DNA of 42,321 nt, taken from positions 1-42,321 of the forward strand of contig JAFUPE010000097.1 of NCBI GenBank assembly GCA_017481395.1, read 5' to 3'. The notes beneath the pieces are model-generated. The model did no database searches and was not told where the DNA came from. It saw nothing but the letters and a program-made list of their open reading frames with translations. This stretch comes from Ruminococcus sp. GTDB taxonomy: Bacteria > Bacillota_A > Clostridia > Oscillospirales > Acutalibacteraceae. This document shows, in pieces, positions 1-6,915 of this stretch (position 1 is the first letter of the stretch; each line of letters starts with the position of its first letter). The position numbers and the translations under genes were made by a program.

Positions 1-82
1 GGATGTCCCTGAGGGTTTTGTACTTCTTGTCGTCAAGAAGCTTGTTGATTGTTACATCAACAGTTACAAAGTTCCTTTCCAG
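1..82 (-). CDS. N-terminal fragment of a probable MgtE-type magnesium transporter (partial, CTG start)
   Basis: Leftward gene cut by the window edge; only 27 codons are visible. The peptide runs (M)ERNFVTVDVTINKLLDD and then KKYKTLRDI. An acidic/basic helix of the kind 'LLDDKKYKTLRDI' is typical of the first helix of the MgtE N domain, so MgtE is my best guess, from a very short stretch. AGGAGG (91-96 on the complement) lies 8 nt before CTG at 80-82. An in-frame TAG at 95-97 rules out any upstream start, and no ATG, GTG or TTG is in frame within the visible part, so CTG appears to be the start codon. It is preceded by a leader of about 200 nt with a good promoter. Confidence 0.5.
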   Translation of the reverse strand, partial: MERNFVTVDVTINKLLDDKKYKTLRDI

Positions 83-288
83 AAGTGTTTCCTCCTAAAA
101 TTAATAGGCGGAAGTAAAAGACACTTTTCCCTCAGTTTATATTGCAGCAGAGTAAACAAACGCAGAAAATTCTGCAAAAATCATACTGCAACTTCGCCCG
201 GGAACCGTGCCGGTACTACTTCCTGCGTCCATTAACTCTCACCTCTCTAAAGTAATATTATGCGGCAAAATTCAAACTTTACCGCTAT
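83..288 (-). promoter_or_regulatory. Long structured 5' leader of the leftward gene, type not recognised
   Basis: About 200 nt lie between the predicted transcription start and the CTG start. Read on the complement, a long-range helix GGAAGTA/TACTTCC (about 218-224 with 110-116) encloses a GC-rich element (GTACCGGCACGGTTCCCGGG), a second pairing GTTGCAG/CTGCAAT, and a perfect hairpin GCAGAA-TT-TTCTGC near 150-165. This suggests a cis-regulatory RNA. I compared it by memory with the M-box, T-box, lysine, SAM and cobalamin consensus sequences and found no convincing match. Confidence 0.45.
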
Positions 289-294
289 TTTATA

Positions 295-323
295 ATTTTA
301 GTCCTTTTTTTCCTCAAAGTCAA
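295..323 (-). promoter_or_regulatory. Sigma-A-type promoter for the leftward leader gene
   Basis: On the complement: -35 TTGACT (318-323), 17-nt spacer, -10 TAAAAT (295-300). It predicts a start near 288 and thus a long leader. Confidence 0.6.
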
Positions 324-381
324 TAAAAGCAGAACAAAAAATTAAACCAAATTTACTTTTTAAAAAAGAACATTTTTTACG

Positions 382-410
382 TTGCTATAAAAACGTTTCT
401 ATGGTAAAAT
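382..410 (+). promoter_or_regulatory. Promoter of the Spx/ArsC-like gene
   Basis: -35 TTGCTA (382-387), 17-nt spacer, -10 TAAAAT (405-410), followed by AAAGGAGG at 426-433 and the ATG at 439. It is back-to-back with the leftward promoter at 295-323. Confidence 0.6.
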
Positions 411-438
411 TATTGAAGAAAAATAAAAGGAGGAAAAT

Positions 439-798
439 ATGCTTACTTTTGTTTGTTACCCCAAATGTACCACCTGCAAAAAGGCAGAGAAGTGGCTTAA
501 GGATAATAAAATTGAATACGTATTCAGAGATATTAAGGAGAATAACCCCGCCTTCGAGGAGCTAAAAGCATGGTATAGCTTAAGCGGTGAGCCTTTAAGA
601 AAGTTTTTTAACACCAGCGGTATTTTATATCGCTCTTTAGAGCTTAAAGATAAATTGCCCTTGATGAGTGACGAAGAAATGCTTAATCTTTTAAGCTCTG
701 ACGGTATGCTTGTTAAAAGACCTCTGTTGATTTCTGATAAATATGTGCTTGTTGGTTTTAAAGAGTCACAGTGGAGAAACATATTAATAATGGAATAA
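439..798 (+). CDS. ArsC/Spx-family thioredoxin-fold protein
   Basis: A 119-residue cytoplasmic protein, the normal length for the ArsC/Spx/YffB family. The N-terminal redox motif is YPKCTTCKK, with Cys10 and Cys13 as a CXXC pair, followed by the family's helix and the 'FRDIKENNP' strand. The C-terminal 'KRPLLISDKYVLVGF' matches the usual 'RP.....vvGf' signature. Members are either arsenate reductases or Spx-like RNA polymerase regulators; the CXXC and the lack of nearby arsenic genes favour an Spx-like or general thiol-redox role, but this cannot be settled here. The gene is monocistronic: own promoter, AGGAGG 8 nt before ATG, and a terminator right after the stop. Confidence 0.85.
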   Translation: MLTFVCYPKCTTCKKAEKWLKDNKIEYVFRDIKENNPAFEELKAWYSLSGEPLRKFFNTSGILYRSLELKDKLPLMSDEEMLNLLSSDGMLVKRPLLISDKYVLVGFKESQWRNILIME

Positions 799-802
799 CC
801 TT

Positions 803-840
803 AAAAGCAGACTTTTTAGCAAAAGTCTGCTTTTATTTTT
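803..840 (+). terminator. Rho-independent terminator of the Spx/ArsC-like gene
   Basis: AAAAGCAGACTTT pairs with AAAGTCTGCTTTT across a short loop, followed by ATTTTT. Confidence 0.85.
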
Positions 841-862
841 GTGATAAAAACGCTTTTATCAC
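841..862. repeat. Perfect 9-bp inverted repeat
   Basis: GTGATAAAA-ACGC-TTTTATCAC directly follows the terminator and lies about 130 nt upstream of the next gene. It may be an operator or a second weak hairpin. The stretch to 992 holds nothing else I can name. Confidence 0.4.
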
Positions 863-992
863 TAAAAATTCTCTTTTATCCCAAATTGTTGCGATTAAAG
901 ATTTTGTTTGGTAAGCTATAACCATAACAACTGAAGTTACTAAAAGCATTAGAACAAACGAACAACTTTAATAAATTTGGAGATGATTTTAA

Positions 993-1355
993 ATGAAAAA
1001 TGTAAACACAAGAAAGAACCTTTTACTTAAGAGTATGTTAAGCATGGTTATTGTAGCAATGGTATTAATGACGGTTGCAAATGTTGCTGTTTTAACAGCA
1101 AGTGCACTCAGTCCTGATTCTATTCCATACGGGGAATGTAGCGACGAAGTTTGGATACTGGAGAGAAGACTGGATGAGTTAAATTATATGCCTACAGAAC
1201 CTGATGGTGAATTTGATGAATATACAGTTAGGGCTATAAAGGATTTTCAATATTTAAATAATCTTGAGTCTACAGGAAGGACAGATGAGGAAACCTTACA
1301 CTTATTGTTTTCCGACGACGCTGTACCCAGAGAGTTTCCGGCAAGAATAAAATAA
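993..1355 (+). CDS. Secreted peptidoglycan-binding domain protein
   Basis: A 120-residue exported protein. Residues 1-38 form a signal peptide with a basic start, a hydrophobic core (about 14-36) and an A-S-A cleavage site before LSPDS. Residues about 50-108 match the PG_binding_1 fold: 'SDEVWILERRLDELNYM', a 'DGEFDEYT' turn and 'AIKDFQ'. Such domains bind cell-wall peptidoglycan. There is no catalytic domain, so it is a stand-alone binding module, perhaps a regulator or anchor for wall hydrolases. The start has GGAGATGATT about 11 nt upstream. It is followed by a terminator at 1437 and convergent to the MutS-like gene. Confidence 0.8.
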   Translation: MKNVNTRKNLLLKSMLSMVIVAMVLMTVANVAVLTASALSPDSIPYGECSDEVWILERRLDELNYMPTEPDGEFDEYTVRAIKDFQYLNNLESTGRTDEETLHLLFSDDAVPREFPARIK

Positions 1356-1436
1356 AAGCTAAGAAGTAAGCTTTGTTAATTTACACAAACATAATCTGTG
1401 TAGCATTAACAGTGCCGGAAATATATCTTAATAAGA

Positions 1437-1474
1437 TACCGTTTAACCATGTGCATAAGGTTAAACGGTATTTT
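1437..1474. terminator. Terminator between convergent genes
   Basis: ATACCGTTTAACC and GGTTAAACGGTAT form a 13-bp stem with a short loop followed by TTTT. It serves the rightward gene ending at 1355 and may also stop the leftward MutS-like gene. Confidence 0.75.
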
Positions 1475-1475
1475 G

Positions 1476-3200
1476 CTATAAATTGTTTTCTTTATTGTCA
1501 ATTTCACGCTTTATACTTTCAAAGGTTACGCCGTATTTTTCGGCAATGTCTTTGGCGTAGCTGACACCCTGAGGAGGTGCAATGAAAATTTTAAAGGAGC
1601 GTTTGCCGTTTTCAACTCCTGTAACCATACTTTCGATTTTGCTGTCGCCTTCAATAGTGCTGTTGATTTCGTCAAGGTTTCGTGCAAGGTCGTGCATATG
1701 TGTATTGAAAATACATCTGACGCCTAAGTATCTCATAGCCTTGATAACGTCTTTGGCAATATAAAGACCTTCCGAAACGTTGGTTGTGGCAAGGCTTTCG
1801 TTTAAAAGCAGCAAGCTTCCTTTGGTAGCAGAGGTGAAAATTTCCGAAAGACGCTTGCTTTCCTCGCCAAGCCTGCCTAAATCGACGGTGTCGTTTTCAT
1901 CAGCAGGAAAGTGAGTGAAGATATTATCGGCAGGACTTAAGCTCATTTTGTCACAGGGTACGTAAATACCGTTTTGTGCAAGCAAAAAGGCAAGTCCTAC
2001 TGCCTGTGTAATGGTGGTTTTGCCGCCGCGGTTAGGGCCTGTCAGAATATAAATACGGGCACTATCGTCAAACTTAAAGTCGTTGGTGATAATATCCTCG
2101 GCTTTTGCGGAATCTTCCTCGCTTAAGGCTTTAATGGCAAGCTTGATGTTGTAAATGCCCTTTGCATCGGTTAGGCGGTTGCCGCTTTTTAAAATTTCTG
2201 GCTTTGAAAGGGTAAAGCCTTTTTCTAAAATTTTGTCAGCAAGCTCGGCAAATCGGATGTAAAAGGTGATTTCGGGCATCAGGGTAATAAAGGTGTAGCC
2301 GCTGTTGCCTACGTATTTGTTAAGGGTAGATTTCATGTTGTTGACGGTACGCTTTAGTATATCTGTTACAACCCTTTTAAGTGCATCGGACATAGGGTCA
2401 GCACCCGTAAGGCTTGATGAGGCAAAATCATTGACGTCGTTTTGTGCACCGATTACAGCAGTACCAAGTCCAAAGCTGACAGTAGATGGATTAGCAGGAT
2501 GGAAGCTTGTAAAGCCGGTTACGTCATTGCCATGGTGAAGCTCGCTTTGATTTGAGGCAAAACTAATAAATCTTTTAAGGAGTCCGCTATCGGTAAAAGC
2601 CTTGTCGTTAAGAGAAATTACTCCTACGGTTTTGGGGCGGAGCATATTGTCAAGGTTAACGCCTAAAGTGATGCTCTTAAGACTTCGGGCTTTCTCAAAA
2701 AGCTCCTCGATATCTTTTTTTAGGTCAGGAAAGCCGCTGTCCGCGTAGATTGACTGAACCATTTCCTTAAGCTTTAAAAGTCCCTCGGACTTTACGTTGA
2801 TTTCCTCTAAGGTGGTTTTTATGGCTGTGATGCAGTCAACGTAGCCGTCAAGCTCGCGAAGGCGGTTAATAAGTTGCCAAAGTGACGATGCCTCGGTGTC
2901 CTTCTGAAACCTTTCAATTTCTCTTAAGTCCTTTAGCTTTAAAAGAAGAGCCGTTAAATTTTCTCTTAGTTTCGGAAATTTAAGAAAGTCCTCGAAAATA
3001 TCGCTTCGATATTTGATAACCTCTTCGTCGTCGGTAATGTTTATCAAAAGCTCTTTTATAATATTAAGCTCGTAAGGGTCCTTTGTTAAGGCTTCGCATA
3101 AAAAATCCACCGACAAATCATTTATGGCTTCTTTGCTTAATGGGCGGTAAACGGCAGAGGAGCCCTGAGGTTTAAAAAGGCTGAAATCTTCTCTATTCAC
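1476..3200 (-). CDS. MutS-like ATPase (MutS domain V family)
   Basis: A 574-residue cytoplasmic protein with a helical, MutS core-like region (about 30-300) and a C-terminal MutS-type ABC ATPase. Walker A is TGPNRGGKTT at 387-396 (MutS consensus TGPNMGGKST). The Walker B segment is LLLLNESLATTN at 463-474, with Asn467 where Asp is usual, followed by the conserved Glu468. A His switch is visible in 'FNTHMHDLA'. There are no N-terminal mismatch-recognition domain and no C-terminal Smr nuclease domain, so it is neither classical MutS nor full MutS2; it belongs to the shorter MutS-related ATPases of Bacillota whose role is unknown. The start is GTG at 3198-3200 with only a weak ribosome site, so the true start is less certain. 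Confidence 0.8.
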   Translation of the reverse strand: MNREDFSLFKPQGSSAVYRPLSKEAINDLSVDFLCEALTKDPYELNIIKELLINITDDEEVIKYRSDIFEDFLKFPKLRENLTALLLKLKDLREIERFQKDTEASSLWQLINRLRELDGYVDCITAIKTTLEEINVKSEGLLKLKEMVQSIYADSGFPDLKKDIEELFEKARSLKSITLGVNLDNMLRPKTVGVISLNDKAFTDSGLLKRFISFASNQSELHHGNDVTGFTSFHPANPSTVSFGLGTAVIGAQNDVNDFASSSLTGADPMSDALKRVVTDILKRTVNNMKSTLNKYVGNSGYTFITLMPEITFYIRFAELADKILEKGFTLSKPEILKSGNRLTDAKGIYNIKLAIKALSEEDSAKAEDIITNDFKFDDSARIYILTGPNRGGKTTITQAVGLAFLLAQNGIYVPCDKMSLSPADNIFTHFPADENDTVDLGRLGEESKRLSEIFTSATKGSLLLLNESLATTNVSEGLYIAKDVIKAMRYLGVRCIFNTHMHDLARNLDEINSTIEGDSKIESMVTGVENGKRSFKIFIAPPQGVSYAKDIAEKYGVTFESIKREIDNKENNL

Positions 3201-3327
3201 AAAATCACGCTTTCATTTAAGAATGTAGTTTTATATTAACACATAGCAAAAAGCAATTCAATGGCTTGCAATATAAATTATTTGTGTGTATTATATATGT
3301 GTATATTTTGTTTTTTTAGGTGATAAA

Positions 3328-3546
3328 ATGGATAAAAAAATGATAGAACGTATTAATGAGCTTGCTAAAAAGAAAAAGACAGAGGGACTTACCGAGGCTG
3401 AAAGTGCAGAGCAAAAAGAGCTTTACAAACTTTACCTTGCCGAAATCCGCGGTCAGTTTTCGAAAACCCTTGACAACGTAAGTGTAAAGGAAGCCGACGG
3501 CAGAGTGGTGCCCTTTAAAGAAGCATACGGCAAACAGGGACAGTAA
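3328..3546 (+). CDS. DUF896 (YnzC-like) small protein
   Basis: A 72-residue, highly charged helical protein. 'MIERINELAKKKKTEGLTEAE' and the later 'LYLAEIRGQF' are the signature of DUF896, whose Bacillus member YnzC sits in the SOS regulon; its biochemical role is not established. I chose the ATG at 3328 (AGGTGAT 4-9 nt upstream) over an in-frame ATG at 3286 because the extra 14 residues are hydrophobic, outside the family length and lack a ribosome site. It is divergent from the MutS-like gene and followed by a terminator at 3653. Confidence 0.85.
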   Translation: MDKKMIERINELAKKKKTEGLTEAESAEQKELYKLYLAEIRGQFSKTLDNVSVKEADGRVVPFKEAYGKQGQ

Positions 3547-3652
3547 GCACATACAAAGGTGTATATTAAACAGATAACCCCTACGGCGGTTTGGAAAGTA
3601 TACGGCAAAACAGAAAAATCTAAGAAGACCCTATTATAGAATATCGTTAAAA

Positions 3653-3698
3653 GATGCGGCTTTACTCCGGTTTTTAAACGGAGTAAGGCCGTCTTTTG
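3653..3698 (+). terminator. Terminator downstream of the DUF896 gene
   Basis: GCGGCTTTACTCCG pairs with CGGAGTAAGGCCGTC across an A/T loop, followed by TTTTG and more T. In the 427-nt gap 3547-3973 I see only this hairpin and the agr promoter; 3547-3652 and 3700-3885 hold nothing recognisable. Confidence 0.8.
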
Positions 3699-3890
3699 TT
3701 TTTGATTTCTGACAGATTATTTTGTAATGTTTTAGCTTGAATACGAAATTGTACTAACTCGTTCTTTTAAAGCATTTTTTCGCTTGATTCCGTTTTTCGG
3801 GCTATAGTCCAGTTCTTACAAAGCACGCAGAGAATTAATTTGTTTTTATGTAAAATATTGTAGAAATTTTTCTTCACACATTACCATATG

Positions 3891-3919
3891 TTGAAAATAA
3901 AACCATTTTATGGTATCTT
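3891..3919 (+). promoter_or_regulatory. Promoter of the agrA-like operon with an inverted repeat
   Basis: -35 TTGAAA (3891-3896), 17-nt spacer, -10 TATCTT (3914-3919). The inverted repeat TACCAT (3882-3887) / ATGGTA (3910-3915) brackets the -35 element and may be a regulator site. Confidence 0.5.
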
Positions 3920-3973
3920 TTAGGTGTTGTTGCATTGATTTTTACCGAAAAAATATTTTTGGAGGCGAAAAAT

Positions 3974-4666
3974 TTGCGTATAGCAATTGTAGACGACGAA
4001 ATGCTTTTTGCTAAAAATTTTTCTGAGGTTATCCGCAGAGTTTTTACCGGTTCACTGCAAAGACTTGAAATCTTCCTTTCGGCCGAAAGTATATTATCTT
4101 CGCCCATAAGCTTTGACCTGATTTTTTTGGATATCGAAATGCCCGGTCTTTCGGGAATTGAGCTTGCCCAAAAGCACAGGGAAGCTTTGGGTGACGTAGT
4201 TTTTGTTACAAACCGTGATGACTTAGTTTTCGAGGCTTACAACACCACTAACTCGCTGGGATTTATAAGAAAGAGCAGCCTTGAACAGGACCTTAAATCC
4301 ATAATAAAGCGGATTAACCGCAATAATCAGTTACATAACGGATTTTCCGTAAAAAACGGCGACATAGTGACCAAAATCAAATATTCCGATATTTTTTATA
4401 TAGAAAAGGTAGGTCATAACGTAGTTATACATACACCTTCGGGAAAATACAGTCAGAGAACCACTATATCGAACATGGAAACTTCTCTTTTACCCTTCGG
4501 TTTTGTCAGAACACACATAGGGTTTATTGTAAACTTGGCACATGTCGTCCATGTAAAATCCAACTGTGCGGTCCTCGCAAACGAGGCAGTTATCCCGGTA
4601 AGCAGAAGCAACGTAAAAAGCGTAAAGGACAAGTTTCTCGAAAGGAATGTTCTCGTTAATGAATGA
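3974..4666 (+). CDS. agrA: AgrA-like LytTR response regulator
   Basis: A 230-residue response regulator for the Agr-like circuit. The receiver domain has the acidic pair Asp7/Asp8, the phosphoacceptor Asp53 in 'IFLDIEMPG', and the conserved Lys in 'FIRKS'. From about residue 125 a LytTR DNA-binding domain follows ('IFYIEKVGHNVVIHT', 'RTTISNMETSL', 'FVRTHIGFIVNL'). The start is TTG at 3974 with GGAGG 8 nt upstream; the longer frame from ATG 3935 would add 13 residues with no ribosome site. It heads a four-gene set agrA-agrC-agrB-agrD. The stop overlaps the start of the kinase gene, so translation is probably coupled. Confidence 0.88.
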   Translation: MRIAIVDDEMLFAKNFSEVIRRVFTGSLQRLEIFLSAESILSSPISFDLIFLDIEMPGLSGIELAQKHREALGDVVFVTNRDDLVFEAYNTTNSLGFIRKSSLEQDLKSIIKRINRNNQLHNGFSVKNGDIVTKIKYSDIFYIEKVGHNVVIHTPSGKYSQRTTISNMETSLLPFGFVRTHIGFIVNLAHVVHVKSNCAVLANEAVIPVSRSNVKSVKDKFLERNVLVNE

Positions 4667-5987
4667 TAATCTGACACAAATTTTCGAGCTCAGCATAAAC
4701 CTGTTTCAGGGTATAACTTTTGTTGTTTTCTGTAATTCCTTTTTGACACCACGCTTTAAAAAAACTGTCAACATTATACTTTGCATATTAACAATCCTTC
4801 TGCTTTTTCTGTCAATCTCTGCAATCAATAGTTTCTTTTCATCAATTGCAAATATAGAAATTCTTGTTTATCTGCTTATAATGATTCCGTTTTCTGTTTC
4901 CTGCCACAATGCTAAACTTCACCTGAAAATAACTATGCCCCTGATTATTTTTGTAATCTATATGTGCGTATCAATGATATTTTCGGCCTTTCTATCTGTA
5001 ATTACAGGCAATGATGCCCAGCAGATTATTACTCAAAGCTCGGTCGGCAGGTTTATTTACCTTATGATAGGTAATACTGCCTATTTCTTTATACTTTATA
5101 TTGTTCAGCGGATTTATAAAAACAAAATCAACATAAAAAAGCCTGTTGACGCCTTTGCATTTATTGCGATACCCTTGCTTACAATGGCACTGATACTTCT
5201 TGCTACTGCTGTTATAACCGATGAAAGTACATCTCAGTCAGGCAGGGTTTACCTCGGCATTATAAGCTTTATTGCTTTTATAGTTGCGTTTTCCATGTTT
5301 CCGTTAATGAAACAGATAAGTAAAGCTGCCGAGCTTGATGCCCTTAACACTCTTATGGCAAAGGAGCAGGAAATGTATAAAACGGAAATCTCCAATCAGA
5401 AAACCTATGTAGAAGAAATTTCCCGCGTAAAGCACGAAATGAGGCGTACCCTCGGTTTCATCAATCTGCTTCTTTCAGAGGGCAATATAAATCAAGCACA
5501 GGAAATCTGCCGAAGCACAGATAATTCGCTTAATGACATAACCCCTGCTTTCTGTACAGACAACGTGTATCTTAATACCATACTTAACAATGCCCACAAA
5601 AAAGCTATACAAAACGGTATCACTGCCTGCTTTACAATTAAAAGCGACCTTAAGTATACCGAGGGCAACGACATGCTGTCTCTTTTAGGAAATCTTACCG
5701 ACAATGCTTTCGAAGCCTTGACTTCGGTTAAGGAAAACAAACTTATTCAGATTACTGTTTTTGAAAAAGGACATTACTACATTATCTCGGTAAAAAATAC
5801 CGTTGCAAAACCTGTACTTAAAGAAAATCCCGACCTAAAAACCACAAAGTCCGATTCAAAATCTCATGGTCATGGCTTGAAAATTGCAAAAAGCATTGTA
5901 AAAAAATACAACGGCACCATAAACTTTTCAGAGAAAGAGGGGATTTTCGATGTAAGCCTTATGCTCGAAAAACCCGATACAGAATAA
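4659..5987 (+). CDS. agrC: AgrC-like peptide-sensing histidine kinase
   Basis: A 442-residue membrane kinase. Residues 1-210 carry six to seven hydrophobic segments, the AgrC-type sensor that binds cyclic peptides. Then a coiled-coil and a dimerisation helix with the phosphoacceptor His259 in 'RVKHEMRRTLGF', and a GHKL ATPase with the N-box 'NLTDNAFEAL' and G-box 'SHGHGLKIAKSIVK'. I prefer the ATG at 4659 (AAAGGA 12 nt upstream, overlap of 8 nt with agrA) to the ATG at 4647, which abuts the ribosome site. The likely ligand is the product of agrD at 6674; the partner regulator is the product of the preceding gene. Confidence 0.85.
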   Translation: MNDNLTQIFELSINLFQGITFVVFCNSFLTPRFKKTVNIILCILTILLLFLSISAINSFFSSIANIEILVYLLIMIPFSVSCHNAKLHLKITMPLIIFVIYMCVSMIFSAFLSVITGNDAQQIITQSSVGRFIYLMIGNTAYFFILYIVQRIYKNKINIKKPVDAFAFIAIPLLTMALILLATAVITDESTSQSGRVYLGIISFIAFIVAFSMFPLMKQISKAAELDALNTLMAKEQEMYKTEISNQKTYVEEISRVKHEMRRTLGFINLLLSEGNINQAQEICRSTDNSLNDITPAFCTDNVYLNTILNNAHKKAIQNGITACFTIKSDLKYTEGNDMLSLLGNLTDNAFEALTSVKENKLIQITVFEKGHYYIISVKNTVAKPVLKENPDLKTTKSDSKSHGHGLKIAKSIVKKYNGTINFSEKEGIFDVSLMLEKPDTE

Positions 5988-6019
5988 GTAACAGTTAAAT
6001 AAAGCCAAAAAACTACCAA

Positions 6020-6060
6020 TCACGCCAAAATCGACAAATAAAGCTAAAATCTGCTATATT
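6020..6060 (+). promoter_or_regulatory. Possible promoter for agrBD with an AgrA-like half site upstream
   Basis: -35-like TCGACA (about 6030) and -10 TATATT (about 6055-6060) with an 18-nt spacer. ACAGTTAAA at about 5990-5998 resembles one AgrA/LytTR half site (ACAGTTAAG in Staphylococcus); I do not see a second correctly spaced copy. If used, it would give agrBD an autoinduced promoter separate from agrAC. Confidence 0.35.
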
Positions 6061-6090
6061 AGTGTTAAAGAAAAGCAGGAGAAAACACCT

Positions 6091-6699
6091 ATGTTTAACT
6101 CTTTATCACAGCATATAGCAGGTTTTTTATTTCGCCAGAAATGCTTCGAAAAAAACTTTATGCCTGTATACGTCTATGGTATCGAGGTTTTGATTTCCTC
6201 GTTAACAGGCGTATTCTTAGTGCTTTTAGCAGGACTGGCAACAGGCAATTTTATAAACTCAGTAATTTTTCTCGTCTCGTTTATTTTCCTCAGGCTATAT
6301 ACGGGCGGACTTCACTGCAACTCCTATATACTTTGCAATACATTTACCACCCTAAGTTTTCTTATTGTAGTGCTTATTAATAACGCAGTTTATGCTCTGC
6401 CCGAAAGCCCTGTGGTTTACTGCGGCTTTTCTGTTATCTCCTTTTTAATCACCCTAATTTTCGCCCCTGTAAGCAATCCGAATAAGGAGGTTTCGCAAAA
6501 TCAAAAATACCGTTACCGGCTTGTTTCTATGTGTATACTGATTTTGCATTTTCTGCTTTATTCAGTTTTTTGTACCTATAAAAGTGCAGGAATAATCGTT
6601 ACAACCGACATTATCGCCTGTGCTTATATAATAATCGGACTAATAAAAAACAAAATCGAAAGGAGTATTTCCGATGAAAATCAAAAAGAACACAGCTAA
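6091..6699 (+). CDS. agrB: AgrB-like autoinducer peptide-processing protease
   Basis: A 202-residue polytopic membrane cysteine endopeptidase that cleaves the C-terminal tail of AgrD and helps form the cyclic peptide. The catalytic pair is visible as His75 and Cys82 in 'YTGGLHCNSYILC', almost the same spacing and position as His77/Cys84 of Staphylococcus aureus AgrB. About five to six hydrophobic segments follow. The ATG has GGAG about 9 nt upstream. The 3' end overlaps agrD by 26 nt in another frame, so the two are translated together. Confidence 0.9.
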   Translation: MFNSLSQHIAGFLFRQKCFEKNFMPVYVYGIEVLISSLTGVFLVLLAGLATGNFINSVIFLVSFIFLRLYTGGLHCNSYILCNTFTTLSFLIVVLINNAVYALPESPVVYCGFSVISFLITLIFAPVSNPNKEVSQNQKYRYRLVSMCILILHFLLYSVFCTYKSAGIIVTTDIIACAYIIIGLIKNKIERSISDENQKEHS

Positions 6700-6814
6700 T
6701 GTAATTGCAAAGGCAGCTGAAACTGCTGCCAAGGCTGCTGCCGGCAGTGCCTCATGGTGGGGTATGCATCAGGCAAAAGAGCCCAAAGAGCTTAAGATGA
6801 TGATTAAAAAGTAA
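6674..6814 (+). CDS. agrD: AgrD-like cyclic autoinducer peptide precursor
   Basis: A 46-residue precursor encoded inside and beyond the end of agrB. Residues 1-23 form a basic amphipathic, Ala-rich helix; then GSASWWGMHQAKEPKEL and a basic tail. This aligns residue by residue with clostridial AgrD of the form 'SAC-W---YQPK-P-EL', except that the ring-forming Cys is Ser27. The predicted mature peptide therefore contains S27-W-W-G-M and would close as a lactone, not a thiolactone; ring size and leader cut are inferred. AGGAG (6661-6665) lies 8 nt before the ATG. A strong terminator follows at 6841. Confidence 0.85.
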   Translation: MKIKKNTANVIAKAAETAAKAAAGSASWWGMHQAKEPKELKMMIKK

Positions 6815-6840
6815 TCAAAACATCAAACTTTACTAAAGCG

Positions 6841-6886
6841 AAACAGCGGAGTCTGCCAAAAGGTAAACTCCGCTGTTTTGGTTTTT
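6841..6886. terminator. Terminator of the agr cluster, probably bidirectional
   Basis: AAACAGCGGAGT pairs with ACTCCGCTGTTT, followed by TTGGTTTTT. It lies between the convergent agrD and glycosyltransferase genes. Confidence 0.85.
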
Positions 6887-6915
6887 ATATTTATAAATTA
6901 ATTATGTACTGAAGA

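Noticed and set aside
83..288. M-box, T-box, lysine or cobalamin riboswitch for the leader of the leftward gene
   Set aside because: The conserved cores of these classes were not found in the sequence; only generic helices are visible.
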